In this document: piece after piece, positions 12,658 through 24,778 of the stretch | How the letters are laid out: the number at the start of each line of letters is the position of its first letter | How positions within the stretch are numbered: position 1 is the first letter of the stretch | Made by a program: the position numbers and the translations under genes | Notes under the pieces: model-generated | Databases searched by the model: none | Told to the model about the DNA's origin: nothing | The model's input: the letters and a program-made list of their open reading frames with translations, nothing else | Assembly (NCBI GenBank): GCA_028023455.1 | Contig: JAQFVV010006633.1 | Location: 1-64,000 of the forward strand | Length of the DNA stretch: 64,000 bases | Reading direction: 5' to 3' | From: Epiperipatus broadwayi | Lineage: Eukaryota; Onychophora; Udeonychophora; Euonychophora; Peripatidae

Positions 12658-14114
12658 TTTTTTTTATATATAATATTTTTTATAACGGGTATTGTATTTT
12701 ACATATATATATATATGAAGCAATCCATAACAGGATAATCACGTGCTAAGTGAACGATGGTTAGGTCAAATAAAACTTGAAAATTATTGCAGATTCTAAC
12801 CAGAGTCTAGATTTATTTCTTAGATAGTTGATCCAAAATAAACTCAACTAACTGTTCAATGTTTGTTGGAAAATAAGTAGTTAGCTATTTTATCCATTGA
12901 CAAGCTTGGTGAGAAATACCTTCTTCAATGCTGTATTATTTTATTATTGACCGTTTGCCACATAAAAGTCTATCAAACTATTGTTTTCCCTTTTCCTTAA
13001 TTAAAACAGATAATTATAGAACGCAAAATAAGATTTTAAATTTCTCTATAAATTAAACGGGCTTAAATAATTAAATATAGTTTTTGCTAATGTTATTAGC
13101 GTAAATTATTTTGGAAAGAAAATTCGCTTTTTTTTTTTATTAAATAAAAACTATTTTTTTATTACTATTAAAATACATCTATTAAACATTAATTCTCTGC
13201 TCCAATAAAAAATTTTCTTTTTTTTTTTTTATCTTTTTTATAAAATTGTGACAATTACTATATATTGATTTTTTAAAACTGCATAGATTTTTTATAGAAG
13301 TGTTGTTGTTTTTTTTCCAATTTTTCTTTTACGAATTTGTTAAAAATAATAATAATAATAATAATAATAATAGTTATCAAATAGCGACTATTTTTAAAGT
13401 AGAGCAATAGTTTTTATTAGAATATCCATATATGTTTTAATTTATGTGTGTGTGTGTGTGTGTAAAATCTTATAACACAATGATTAGATATCTAATAATT
13501 GATAGTAATTCATGTTTACTAGCTTATGAGTTGTCATTTACGTCACATAAATTATTGTATAACTAAATAAAAATTAATAAACATAACAACACTAAATACG
13601 CAACAGCAGAGGTACAATAGATTAATTGCACATATTTATGAGGAGTTACTCATCATTTTTTAGATATTTATTCTAGACATATTTTAGATCTTATGCTTTG
13701 TAATCATTTGTACATTCGGTTATCAACAAAGATTACAATTCCTCTACCTTGATAATTAAATATGTCGTACTGCATGGATGTTTTCCGCGTTTTAATTAAA
13801 ACAAAATATAATGATTTTCTTTATACATATATTAAATTAAAATTAGATAAATTTATATTTATTATATCATTGTAATAAAAATATATTTAAAACTTTCCTA
13901 CTATGTTTCTAAGCTCAGAGATGAATCAATTTTCTTTTCATGGATTCACTAAGACATATATAAAATTTTAAAAATTAAAAGTTCTAAAATTTTAAATAAA
14001 AATATCTATATCATAAAACAACTTTTTCGTTTTTTATATTCTCATTAACCCTTCTTACTTGTATAAAATGTTACCTCTCTGCAAAACCAAATCAGTCAAG
14101 TTGTTATATATATA
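12658..14114. other. AT-rich non-coding stretch
   Basis: No gene recognised. It contains simple repeats: (AAT)n at about 13346-13372 and (TG)n at about 13446-13464. A TTATAACGGG phrase near 12680 resembles the terminus of the TA-linked elements but has no visible partner. Confidence 0.5.
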
Positions 14115-16209
14115 TTATAACTATCCGGAGAAAGAGACTTAATGTAATCTGCACTACATGGCGCCATCTAGGCATTTGAACCTAGAAAAATTTATAAAGT
14201 AGGCAGATACGTAAATAAAATAAAAAATTTATTTTATATATTTTGATATCCGGACGTTAGCCCATTGTCACTAGCTCAGTGGAACAGCAGAGATTTATAT
14301 TTTATAAATTCTTATCTAAGAATAATTTTTTAAAAAAAAATAAAATAAGCCACTGCCAGTAATTAACACACAAACATTTATTTACGCACATATATAAAAT
14401 TTAGCATTATTTTAGAATAACTTTTACTTTGGATTTTAACTTGATTTTTAAATTTATACTTTGGATTTTAACTTGATTTTAGAATTTAAATTTACATTTT
14501 AATTTTTTATATTATAAGTTTACATTTTAATTTTTTATAAGTTCGCACAGATGAGTTTATAAAATGTGTTTTTAATGTTGAGTATAGATCAGTTACATAG
14601 ATTACACGGTCAAAAAACATTTCAAAATAAACATAAACGATCAAAATACAAAGTCATTGATACCGTCAATTGCATAGGGAATACAAGAAACCCAATGGTG
14701 TTCATCATAAGACACCGCATTTACACCAATAACTTAAAAGACATCCGACATAAATACATCTTAGATACTCACTGTAAGGTATCAGTATTTACCGAATGTC
14801 TATATATTTTGATCAAATATGAAAAACAAAAACATAATCAACCGGTAACAAACCCATGCAAGCATCTGTACCCAACTTACATTTAATGCATCTTTATTTA
14901 GAGTGTCGAGTATGAATAGACTACATAGATTTGCATTTGAAAAGAAAATATTCAATCCTTGTTTAACCTTAGGCAAAAGGTTCGCAGTCAAAACAAACTT
15001 CAATCCATCTGATTCTCGTCAGATAGGAATATTACATCTATCTGATTATGAGAGCAATAAAAAAAAACTCCATAGGAAGGAACTGCAGTCTCCATCTTAT
15101 AATTCCTCCCATAGGCAAAACGAGTGTGTGTGGTGTATAATAGCAATTCTGCCCATAGCGAATCTCGTACTACATCTACTAATTACACCAATATATTCAA
15201 TCCATTGACCTAATTCAACTATGAAATGAATAACCTAAGATTACCCTCTTCTAATATAACTTTACAAATCTATATAGCCATTCACACCCAACTTAAGTTT
15301 AATATTTATATAGTTTAATTTATCGAAAAACAGAAATCATAATAAAAACTTAAAAGAACAAAAAAAATGAAAATGATTTTACAAAAGAAATACATTAAAT
15401 AAAATTATAACTAATTAATAAATAACTTTGGTCAGATAGAATTCTATTTCTTATAAATTAAAGACTGAGAAAGTTTATATTTTAAAGTTCTTAGTGTTTC
15501 AAATGTTTTTAAAGTTCTTACGATTTTTAAAACGTTCTTCTTTATCCATTGCATGCCGTTTAGAATCCACATTAAATCCCTGGTGATCCTGTTGTCCTCA
15601 GTATAAGAAAAGCGATGTTTCATTTCTTTTTTTTTATAACAACTGAAGGAATTGAAAATGCTTCTTTCAATCTCTTCACCCCACCCCACTCTCCGACTTA
15701 ACACATCTCCACCTTCTAATTAATTAAACCAAATCACTTTTTATTTCCAAATTTTTTCTTTTATACGTAACTTAAGGATCCAATGGACATTACGTCATCG
15801 ATGTGATGGTCTTTTCGCTGAGGTCCGATTTCATTGTTTTTCTCTCCTATCTGATCTTTGCTTATACATTTTAAATGCCCAAGGCTAGTTTACATTTGAC
15901 TAATTAAATTAATCATTTCCATTTTTTCAATAACATTAATTAATTTGTTTTGTAAAAACTTACGATATATTTTTATCTTTAAATCTTTACAGATAATTTA
16001 GTTTTAAAATACTTTTTCTTTTTTTTTAATAAAGTTTCTTTTTTTTTTAATTTCTCATCTGTGCGATTTAAATATATATATGAGTTTAGTATAGAATTTT
16101 AATTTTCAATTTTTAATTCTTAAAAAAGAGTTTTATTTGCGAACTTTTATTTTTTTCATGTTTACTAATAAAAAAAAACTATGTAATGATGTCTGTGCCC
16201 ATTACAATA
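14115..16209 (-). mobile_element. TA-linked element, family C, copy 1 (minus strand)
   Basis: The 5' end (minus strand) is TTGTAATGGGCAC at 16209. The 3' end near 14115 reads GGATAGTTATAA. Both abut TA runs. Segment order and sequence match copy 2 (19738-21957) in the opposite orientation. A minus-strand TATAAAAG box lies at 15759-15766, about 445 bp from the 5' end, with a CCATTGG box just upstream. Near the 3' end are GGTTCAAATGCC and ATGGCGCC. Open frames at 14566-14886 and 14903-15208 fall inside but match no family I know. Confidence 0.72.
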
Positions 16210-16223
16210 TATATATATATATA

Positions 16224-18368
16224 TTGTAACGGGATATATATATATATATATGCATTACATTTAAATTCTAATACTTAATGTTTTTGTAAATATTTAATAC
16301 TGAATGAAAAGCACAAACATTCAAAATGCACAAATAACGAATTATTAATTTATTAATGTGTTTGATTTAAATCTTGAAATAAAATAAGATTTAAAAAATT
16401 GTAGAATCGAAGCAAAGATTCTATAGTTTAAATAAAATATAATAAAAACCTTTTAATTATGAAAATAATGTAGAGTTTTTAATCTAAAAATTACAAACAA
16501 ATCCTTAGGGCAAAATGACTATTAGAAAGATGAATACAAACAAAAGACTTGCTTTTCCCACCCAAAGATATAGACACAGACCTCAGTGGAAAAATCCAGG
16601 TAGCCAAAAACCTAAAATCTACTTAGCCACGAACCCAAAATCTACTTGACCACAAACTCAATGAACCAATGAAATTGAGATATGGAATATATTTGATGGA
16701 TCCTGCATTCCAGAGATAAGGTGCCTGAGGACTATAAAAAGAAGAAAAAAGGAATAATTAATTAGAGAATTAGAAAATTAAAGTTTGAATTCCGTTGTCT
16801 TTGGTGAAAGTAATATATATATATATATATATTGTCTCCATCACTAAGAATGCAATCTGCTTCATCGTGCTGCCTTCGGTTCAACCGGCCGAAGGTAGCT
16901 TTCATCATTCACGGATTCCAGGATCGAACTACTGGTGCCATATGCAGAAATTCTCATCAAGCTTCAGAAACCATCATTGTCCACAAGGAAAGGGTTTTTG
17001 CCTAACTTAGATCTTCATCGCGAAAAAACGAGCATGGACGAAAGGAGGTATAAATTTATAAATGATCAAATTAAATATAAACTCTCTTAAACTTTAAAAT
17101 CTTTGAACTTTATTAGTCTTTAAAATGAATTATAGACTTTCTTTCCTGAGCAAGTCTGAATTTTATTTTTTTTATAAACTGTGCAATTCTAAACTCTGAT
17201 CCAGTTAAAACGTAATCTCTTAAAACATGTATTGTTTTTTTTTATTCATGTTTAATAAGATCTGTTTGTAATGGGGTAGGGGCTTGCTATTGCAAACTTA
17301 AATTTAAAGATGAAAATATTTATCATTATTTGTGCATTATTGAATTTTAAAAAAAAAAGTAGGTTAAATAGTATTCGTAGTAAAAATAAGTAAAATATAA
17401 TGTGTTATTGTAAAATGATTTTAAAACCTTAAACTAAAGATTTTTTTTAAAATTAAATTAATAAATTCATTTAAATGTAAGTTGAGTGTGTATAGCCATT
17501 CAGCCTCATATGAATTAGGGGTTTTGACTTTGGACTATTTGTTTCGTAGTTGTGTCAGTGCTGGTGGAGAGATATATGGACCTTTACATCAATGTAATGT
17601 GAAGTGTGTTAACACATAAGGGTGACGAGTCCAATTGAATGCATGACCCCAAAGAGGTAGTCATACCATGCAATGGACACAGATGAATTTCCTGTGCCAT
17701 GGACCCATTCCAGCTTTATGGATGGAGATGATAAGCCAGCAAGTTAGACCACTCTCCCATCCATACATAGTGTTTTTCTCTTTTTTATATTATATGCATG
17801 ATTCCTTTGCCAGACAGATGTAAATTTCTGTACTGGACAAAGGTCATGCTTTTTCAAATAATATCATGCTGTTCAGATGCACATTCCTGTCAGTGTGGTT
17901 TGATGCTAGCATGTTCACATTGCATTGATTGTGGATATATATCTGGAAACGAGCATTGGCGTGGTTGCGGACCTTTAGCCTGGAGAGTGCCTTGAAGATC
18001 TTTTACAGGTGTTGTCTGGGTGGTCTACCTATGCTTGATATTCTAAGATTAAAAATTAAAGTAAAAAGTAAATAAAATAATGATAATGAAACAAAATAAA
18101 GCATAATTTATTTTTTTAAGTTTGTGTTATTATTTATATATATGTAAATAAAATTTCTTTTGGGTTATTAATATTGACAGTGATCTAATTTATTTATTTT
18201 AATCTTTATTAAAAATACATTTTAATAAATATATTAAGTTTCTGTGTCTCTTGAGCTAGTGACTAGGGCTGGAGGTCGTGATCTTAAGAGTGCGTAGGTT
18301 CAAATAATCTAGTGGTGCCCTTTACAGCAGATACTGTAAGACTGAAAACTTCACCATCCATCCTGACC

Positions 18369-18374
<6 letters not shown>
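16224..18374 (+). mobile_element. TA-linked element, family B, copy 1
   Basis: It starts TTGTAACGGG against a TA run and ends GACCATTATAA against another. It is collinear over about 2.15 kb with 39095-41284. A CCAAT box (16665-16669) and TATAAAAAG (16733-16741) form a promoter-like pair about 500 bp inside. The 3' quarter holds GCATGACCCCAAAGAGG, a tRNA-like stretch (GAGCTAGTGACTAGGGC...AGGTTCAAATAATC) and TAGTGGTGCCC. Its 5' end lies head-to-head with family C copy 1, separated only by TA repeats. No transposition protein was recognised. Confidence 0.75.
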
Positions 18375-18412
<38 letters not shown>

Positions 18413-18434
18413 ATATATATATATATATATATAT
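18374..18434. repeat. (TA)n microsatellite, interrupted
   Basis: Two TA runs split by a TTATAATA interruption directly after the 3' end of the family B element. Confidence 0.95.
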
Positions 18435-19737
18435 GAAGAAATGGTCCAGACTCATAAGATGAAATGTACATATTCAGTAAATATTTTATACACATAGAGA
18501 TGAATCTATAAAAATATATCAAACCTCAGTTTATACTTTCATAGTATGTGGAAAAGAATCCGCATTATTTATATGACAACTAACTGTCATTTCTATCATT
18601 TAACTTTTTATAGTAACTTATAAACAGGAATAAAAAATTTTATTGCCTAATTTTTAAATTAACATAATGTGTCTTTAAATGATTTTTGTTTATGCATTCT
18701 AAACTTTTATACTCCTAAAGCTAAATATAATTATTGTCCTTTATAGAACCTTTCAAATTAAATTATTTTAAAATTTTTATATGTTATCATCATAATTCCA
18801 ACATTATGAAATGATCAGCAAGTGAATGACTCCTAAAAATAATCCAATTTCACTTATCCAATACTTTTTTCTTTCTATATTCTTACATTATCTATCTAGA
18901 GCATATGTTCTGCCTTTCTATGTTATTTTTTTCTACTTAAAAACAGGTGATAATGTTTATGCATATAATATTTACTCTGATACCTTGTCTTTAATATGGA
19001 ACATCTGAAACACTAGCATGTATCTATAGTTATTAAAAGCACTACTCAGGATAACAATGTTTTTTTTTTATTTTTGTAAATATGTAATATATATTATTAT
19101 TATATGTAATTCCTTATACTATTAATAGTAAGGTTCTATAGTAAGGTTCTATTACCATCCTTAGTATGTTTTATAAAAAAACTTATGTAACATAAACAAT
19201 GAAACCCTTTAAAACATAAAACTCATGCATTTTAATAAAGAAATATTATTTAATTTTAAGTATACAAAAATCCAGAATAACAAAATAAAATGCTTATTAA
19301 AATTTTCCTTATATAAACTGAAAATTATTTCATAGTTAAGCAATTAATTTAAAATTAATTTTAGTAAAAAAATATGTGTAAAAAATTCCACTGAGGACCT
19401 TTGCAATATAATTACTGATATATATTTTAAATTCTTATGTAGATAAACAACTCTTTAAATAGTCACCTGCATGACAAAGTCTATTCAACAATTATTCATT
19501 GAATAATAGTGAAGAAAACCATAGTACTTTCAATACTTTTCCCATTACTAAGTTATGAGATTTGAATGAATATCAATCCTTGATTTACATACTACCAAAA
19601 AATATCTGGAAGCAAATATAATCATTCCTATTGGATGACTAAATGGGTTGATTAAGGAATGTGATTAAGGAATATATATATATACACACACACTTTTCAT
19701 ATAATGTTTTTAATATTTAATCTTATATATATATATA
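18435..19737. other. AT-rich non-coding stretch
   Basis: No gene recognised. A 15-bp tandem duplication (AGTAAGGTTCTAT twice) lies near 19127-19152. A short TA/CA run and a further TA run lead into the next element. Confidence 0.5.
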
Positions 19738-21957
19738 TTGTAATGGGCACATACGTATGTTACATTGTTTTTTATTAGTAAACATTAAAAGAATAAAAGT
19801 TCGACAATAAAAACTTTTTTTTTTTTTTTAAGAATTAAAAATAATAAAAAATCATCTTAAACTCGCATATATATAAAATCGCACAGATAAATAATTATTA
19901 AAATAAAACTTTATTAAAGAAAAAGTATTTTAAAACTAAATTTTCAGAAAAGATTTAGAGATAAAAATATATGTTTAAGTTTGAAAACAAATTAATTAAT
20001 CTTTTGTAAAATGGAAATGATTATTTTAATTAGTAAACTAGTCTTTGGGCATTTAAATGTATAAGCATCGGTCAGATAGGAAAACAATAGAAACTTTTAG
20101 CAAATGAAAGAAATCCATCGGAAAATCGGACCTCAATGAAAAGGTTTTCACCATCATGACGTAATGTTGAGTTAATCCACAAAATTATTATAAAAGGAAA
20201 GATTGGAAAATAAATTAATTAGTTATTACGATGTGACTATATGTGTTAGTGTGGAGTTGAAGGAGAAGGGATTGAAAAGATGCACTCTTCAATCCCTTCA
20301 GTGTTAAAAAAAAAAAGGAGAAATGATATTGTTTTTTTTTCTACATTAAGGACCAACTAAACTAAAAGACCTCCGGATAAATAAATAAATAAAAAAAAAA
20401 CAACGGCTAACTCAACCAATCTTTTTAGGACAACAGGATGATCGGAGAATTTAATGTGGATTCCAAACGGCAAGCAATGGATAAAAGGAACGTTTTGGAA
20501 TCGTAAGAACTTTTTGAACTCTCAGCTTTAAATATAAATAATTTACGAACATTTCTAAACAAAAGAACTCTAAATACTAAACTTTTCAATATTTATAAAT
20601 ATAAGAATTTCCTATCTGACTAAAGTAGTTAAAATGTTATTTGATGTATTTCTTTTGTAAAATCATTTCCAGTTATATTTTTTTTGTTCTTTAAGTTTTA
20701 TTATGATTTCTGTTTTCCGATAAATTAAAATATATCAATGATAAATTTAAGTCAGGCATGAATGGCTGTATAGATTTATAAAGTTATATTAGGGGAGGGT
20801 AATCTTAGGTTATTCATGCCGTTGTTGAATTGGGTCAATGGATTGGATATATTGATGTAGTTAGTAGATGTAATGCAAGATTTGCTATGGGCAGAATCAC
20901 TTGTGTATGCTGCACACTTCCTCTTGCCTAGGGAATGTGATCGTAAATCGGCAAAATGACCGCAGTCTGTTTCTATGGAGTTTTTTATTGTTCTTCTCAT
21001 TAGATAGGTGTAATATTCCTATCTAATGAGAGTCAATGTCTTATCTTAACCTATTTTGTGTTGCCGTATTCGTATTACATTGAATACATCGATATATCAG
21101 ATGGATTGACGCCAGGTTGACTGCTAACTTTTAGCCTAAGGTTAAATGGGGATAGAATGTTTTATCTTCGAATGCAAATCTATGTAGTCTATTCATACTC
21201 AACACTAAATAAAAATGCATTAAATTTAAGTTGTTTATAGACGCTTGCATGGATTCGTTACCGGCTAATTATGTTTTGGTTTTCATATTCGATCAAAATA
21301 TATATAGACATTCAGTAAATACTGATACCTTACGGTGAGAATCTAAAATGTATTTATTCGGATGTCTTTTAAGTTATTGGTGACAATGCAAGCATCTTAT
21401 GGTGAATGCTATTGGGTTACTTATAAATTTCCCTCTGCAATTGACGGTACCAATGATTTTGTATTTTGATCGTTTATGTTTATTTTGAAATGTTTTTGAC
21501 CGTGGAATCTATGTAACCAATCTATACTCAACATTTTTAAACAAATTTTTATAAATCCATCTGTGCGAACTTATAATAGTATAAAAATTAAAGTGTAAAT
21601 TAAAATCTAAAATAAAGTAAAAATAATGATAAATGTTAAAGTAAACATATTAAAATAATAATGTCAAATCTTATATATATATGTGCGTAAATAAATTTTT
21701 GTACATTAATTACTGGCAGTGGCTTATTTTATTTATTTTTTAATATTGAAATATAATTAGATAACATATCATATTATTAAATCTCTGCTACTTCCTGAGC
21801 TAGTGACTTGGGCTAATGACCGGAATCAAAATTTAAAAAAAAAATTTTTTTTTGACTTACGTATCTGCCTACTTTATAAATTTTCTAGGTTCAAATGCCT
21901 AGATGGCGCCCTGTAGTGCAGATCACGGTAAGCTGCTATTTCTCTGGATCGTTACAA
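19738..21957 (+). mobile_element. TA-linked element, family C, copy 2
   Basis: It begins TTGTAATGGGCAC after a TA run and ends GGATCGTTACAA before another, about 2.22 kb in all. TATAAAAGG at 20189-20197 sits about 450 bp from the 5' end, with a purine-rich GGAGTTGAAGGAGAAGGG stretch downstream. The 3' part has GAGCTAGTGACTTGGGC, GGTTCAAATGCC and GATGGCGCCCTGTAGTGCAG, shared with families B and C. It is homologous to 14115-16209 in inverse orientation. No protein family was recognised in its open frames. Confidence 0.75.
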
Positions 21958-21969
21958 TATATATATATA

Positions 21970-22890
21970 TATAACTGATACACATAAACACATACATACA
22001 TGTGAAAAAGATAAATGATCTCCAATATAGTGTTTCACACAGAACCAGCAATCATCAGATGGTTCAGATTACCATCTCCAACACACATATACAATCAATG
22101 CTCACTTTATAGTAAAGAAAATCTTCAAACTTTAATGGATAAGTTTCAATCTTTTTCACTATCCAACTCTTCAGCCATCCATGCCATTGAAAATCTGAGA
22201 ATGAAATGTTCAAAGCCTTTGATAATGCCAATATTATTGTCATACTCACATTGATCTTAAGTCAATCTGACCCCTAACAAATAGGACCTTAATATGCCCA
22301 TTATAATTATAGAGAAGAGGGAAGGGTAGAATATAGGCTGAATATGTAATATTTGAATACATGTATATTGTCTATACTAAACTTAATGAAATTATAAGGG
22401 ACTTAAACTGTATTCAATCCATCTTATATAACCAATACCTATGACAAAATTTCTGCCCATTCTTCTTTTGTACAATTAAATAACATATTAAGGCCCTATG
22501 TGTGAGGGGTAAGATTGTCTTAAGGTCAACATGGATATGACAATAATAGTGACATCATCAAGGGCTTTGATCATTTTATTCTCAGATTTTCAATAATATG
22601 GATGGCTGAAGCATTGGAGAGTGGAAAAGAGTGAAGTGTGTCTTTTAAAGTTTGAAGATTTGTTATCTTAATATAAACCGAGCAGTGATTGTATATATGT
22701 GTTGGAAATGGTGATCTGGACCAACTGATGAGTGCTAATACAGCATAAAATATGTATATTGGGGATCATTTATTTTTTTCACATGTATGTGGTCATGTTC
22801 ATCAGTTGTGTAACATGGATTAGATAGCTGAGAGGAGTTTGAAAGTGTGAGTTCAAATCCCTTATAATTATATTGTTTAGTCTAGAAAAT
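21970..22890. mobile_element. foldback element, family A, copy 1
   Basis: A left arm (about 21980-22275) and right arm (about 22490-22790 and beyond) are inverted, diverged copies. Left-arm phrases such as CTCATCAG/TCATCAGATGG, CTTTAATGGATAAG and TTGAAAATCTGAGAATGAAA reappear in reverse complement in the right arm. The outer edge carries a B-box-like GAGTTCAAATCCC. The central 200 bp contains a truncated extra piece of the arm terminus. The short open frames in the arms are not conserved as protein. Confidence 0.75.
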
Positions 22891-23358
22891 TTACATGTAT
22901 TTAAATATCATGTATATATATAAATTAATAATTTTTAATAGATGATAATGTTGAAATATATTAAATATGTAGAAATATCTGTCATATTTTTAGTTTGCAA
23001 AATCACAGTCAGTGAAATGGTAACTGTCTATTAAACATCTGACTATGATTTTTCTAAAATAAATATATAACAAATAGTTCTACATATTTAACATATTTCA
23101 ATAAGTTAATTAAAGACTACTATAATAACAATAAAAATAATAAATATAATGGTAATTAACTATTATATATTATCTTTCAGTCTCAGAAGTACTTTCAGTT
23201 AATTAATTGAAAGTTCTTCTTTGGATTGAAAGATTGTATATTATATTGCCATTATATTGCAGTTGAGGAGGGTTCTATAATGAATTATAGACATGCAAGA
23301 CTATAATTTTTAAAGATGCCCATTTGTTGCTGAATTTTTTATTATCTAAATATTTTTG

Positions 23359-23458
<100 letters not shown>

Positions 23459-24357
23459 GCCCTTTTGTATGGGTCACCATTTAAGTTTTGTGCTAATCTA
23501 GTAGAAAATTTTAAATTTAAGAAGTATTTTAAAAGTGTGATGTTGACTTTGCTTGTGGTAATGTTACCATAAGTTTAATTAAAGCAATCTATGAGTATTT
23601 GATATGTGAATTGTGTTGGTATTGAGAAGATATTTAAAATGATGATGATTATGATGTAATACTGCATTAATAAATTTAATAACAAATGTTTAAAGCTAAA
23701 GTATTTAAAAGACAAGTTAAAATTAGACAAAGATATTTATTTAATTTAAAATATATGTTAAAAGTGAATAAAAATATTTTAAATTATAAGTACTTAAATT
23801 GAGATTAATATTTGATTTTAATCATATCAAATAATTATTTTAAAATCTGATATAATATCTTATTTATTTTAAAAATAAATATTTATTTTAAAAAAGCAAT
23901 TGTTAGTTTATTTTTAGACTATGAAGCGTTTCTTGTGTTATAAAAAAAAACAGATGTTAGTTAAATTTACACAAGCACGCGTGGAAGTTGTCTAATAAAG
24001 TTGCATAACTATTTTACAAAATCATGTTATAAATTTATAAATAATACGTGAGTTATCACGAGATAAAAAAATAAAGATATTAATGTAAAATATTAAATCT
24101 GATTTTTAAAAAAAATATTACTTTAGAAATATAACGTATTTAAAAAATTTAGTTTATTTTAAATGATCTTATAAAAGTTAAAATTTAAATCAAGTGAGAA
24201 AGAATATTTTAAAAGAATGTTTAATAGATTTAAATAAACGATAAATATTGTTTTAAAAGAATTTGATAAAATATTAAATATTAAATAAGTCATTATTTTA
24301 TTTTTAATAGTGTGTTGATAAATATGTAAATAAGCAAAGTTTGATTGTTTAAACGTA

Positions 24358-24392
24358 CCAATCAGATGAGGAGTCTCTTCCACTATAAAAGC
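24358..24392 (+). promoter_or_regulatory. CCAAT/TATA promoter-like pair in element F
   Basis: CCAAT at 24358-24362 is followed 22 bp later by TATAAAAGC (24384-24392) and then a TTGTTGAAGGGGGCTC stretch where a transcript could start. A similar arrangement (ATTGG, TATAAG, CTGTTGAAGAG) occurs at 60836-60950. Confidence 0.45.
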
Positions 24393-24625
24393 TGGATTCA
24401 ATTGTTGAAGGGGGCTCTCTGTAATTAAATTTCTAAGTTAATCGTGCTATTGAGAAAATAGCCAAGTAAATTTATAAACGCTCTTAAAATCAGTTGTAAA
24501 ATCATAAGAGTGTTATTGTATATAATTTTATAGTTTTTTTTTTTAAATGATAAGTATGCAGTAGAAACTTAATAATTCCCTATTAGTCTTCTCAATATCG
24601 AAACTCAATTTACGTACAAATAATC

Positions 24626-24778
24626 ATGGAAACATCACATATCGGAGAAATATATCAGAAACTTTATGCTAGAGAAATAATAGACGCTGGATTAGTACAT
24701 AAAACTACGAGATGGAGAAAAGTAGTATTTTGGACTATAAATAGTTTTAAAAGTTTAAATTACTATTGTCTATTATAA
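24626..24778 (+). CDS. short open frame in element F, unknown
   Basis: A 50-codon frame begins METSHIGEIYQKLYAREI at the first ATG some 240 bp downstream of the TATA box and ends at TAA. A related phrase (ACGCTGGA...AGATGGAGAAA) recurs near 25018-25046, which suggests duplicated or decayed coding sequence. No domain was recognised. It could be chance. Confidence 0.2.
   Translation: METSHIGEIYQKLYAREIIDAGLVHKTTRWRKVVFWTINSFKSLNYYCLL

Noticed and set aside
14566-15208. Two adjacent plus-strand frames as genes
   Set aside because: They lie inside a repeat element and show no recognisable domain. The equivalent region of the other copy does not keep the frames.
22015-22254. 79-codon frame as a gene
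   Set aside because: It is inside a foldback arm and is not conserved in the other copies.
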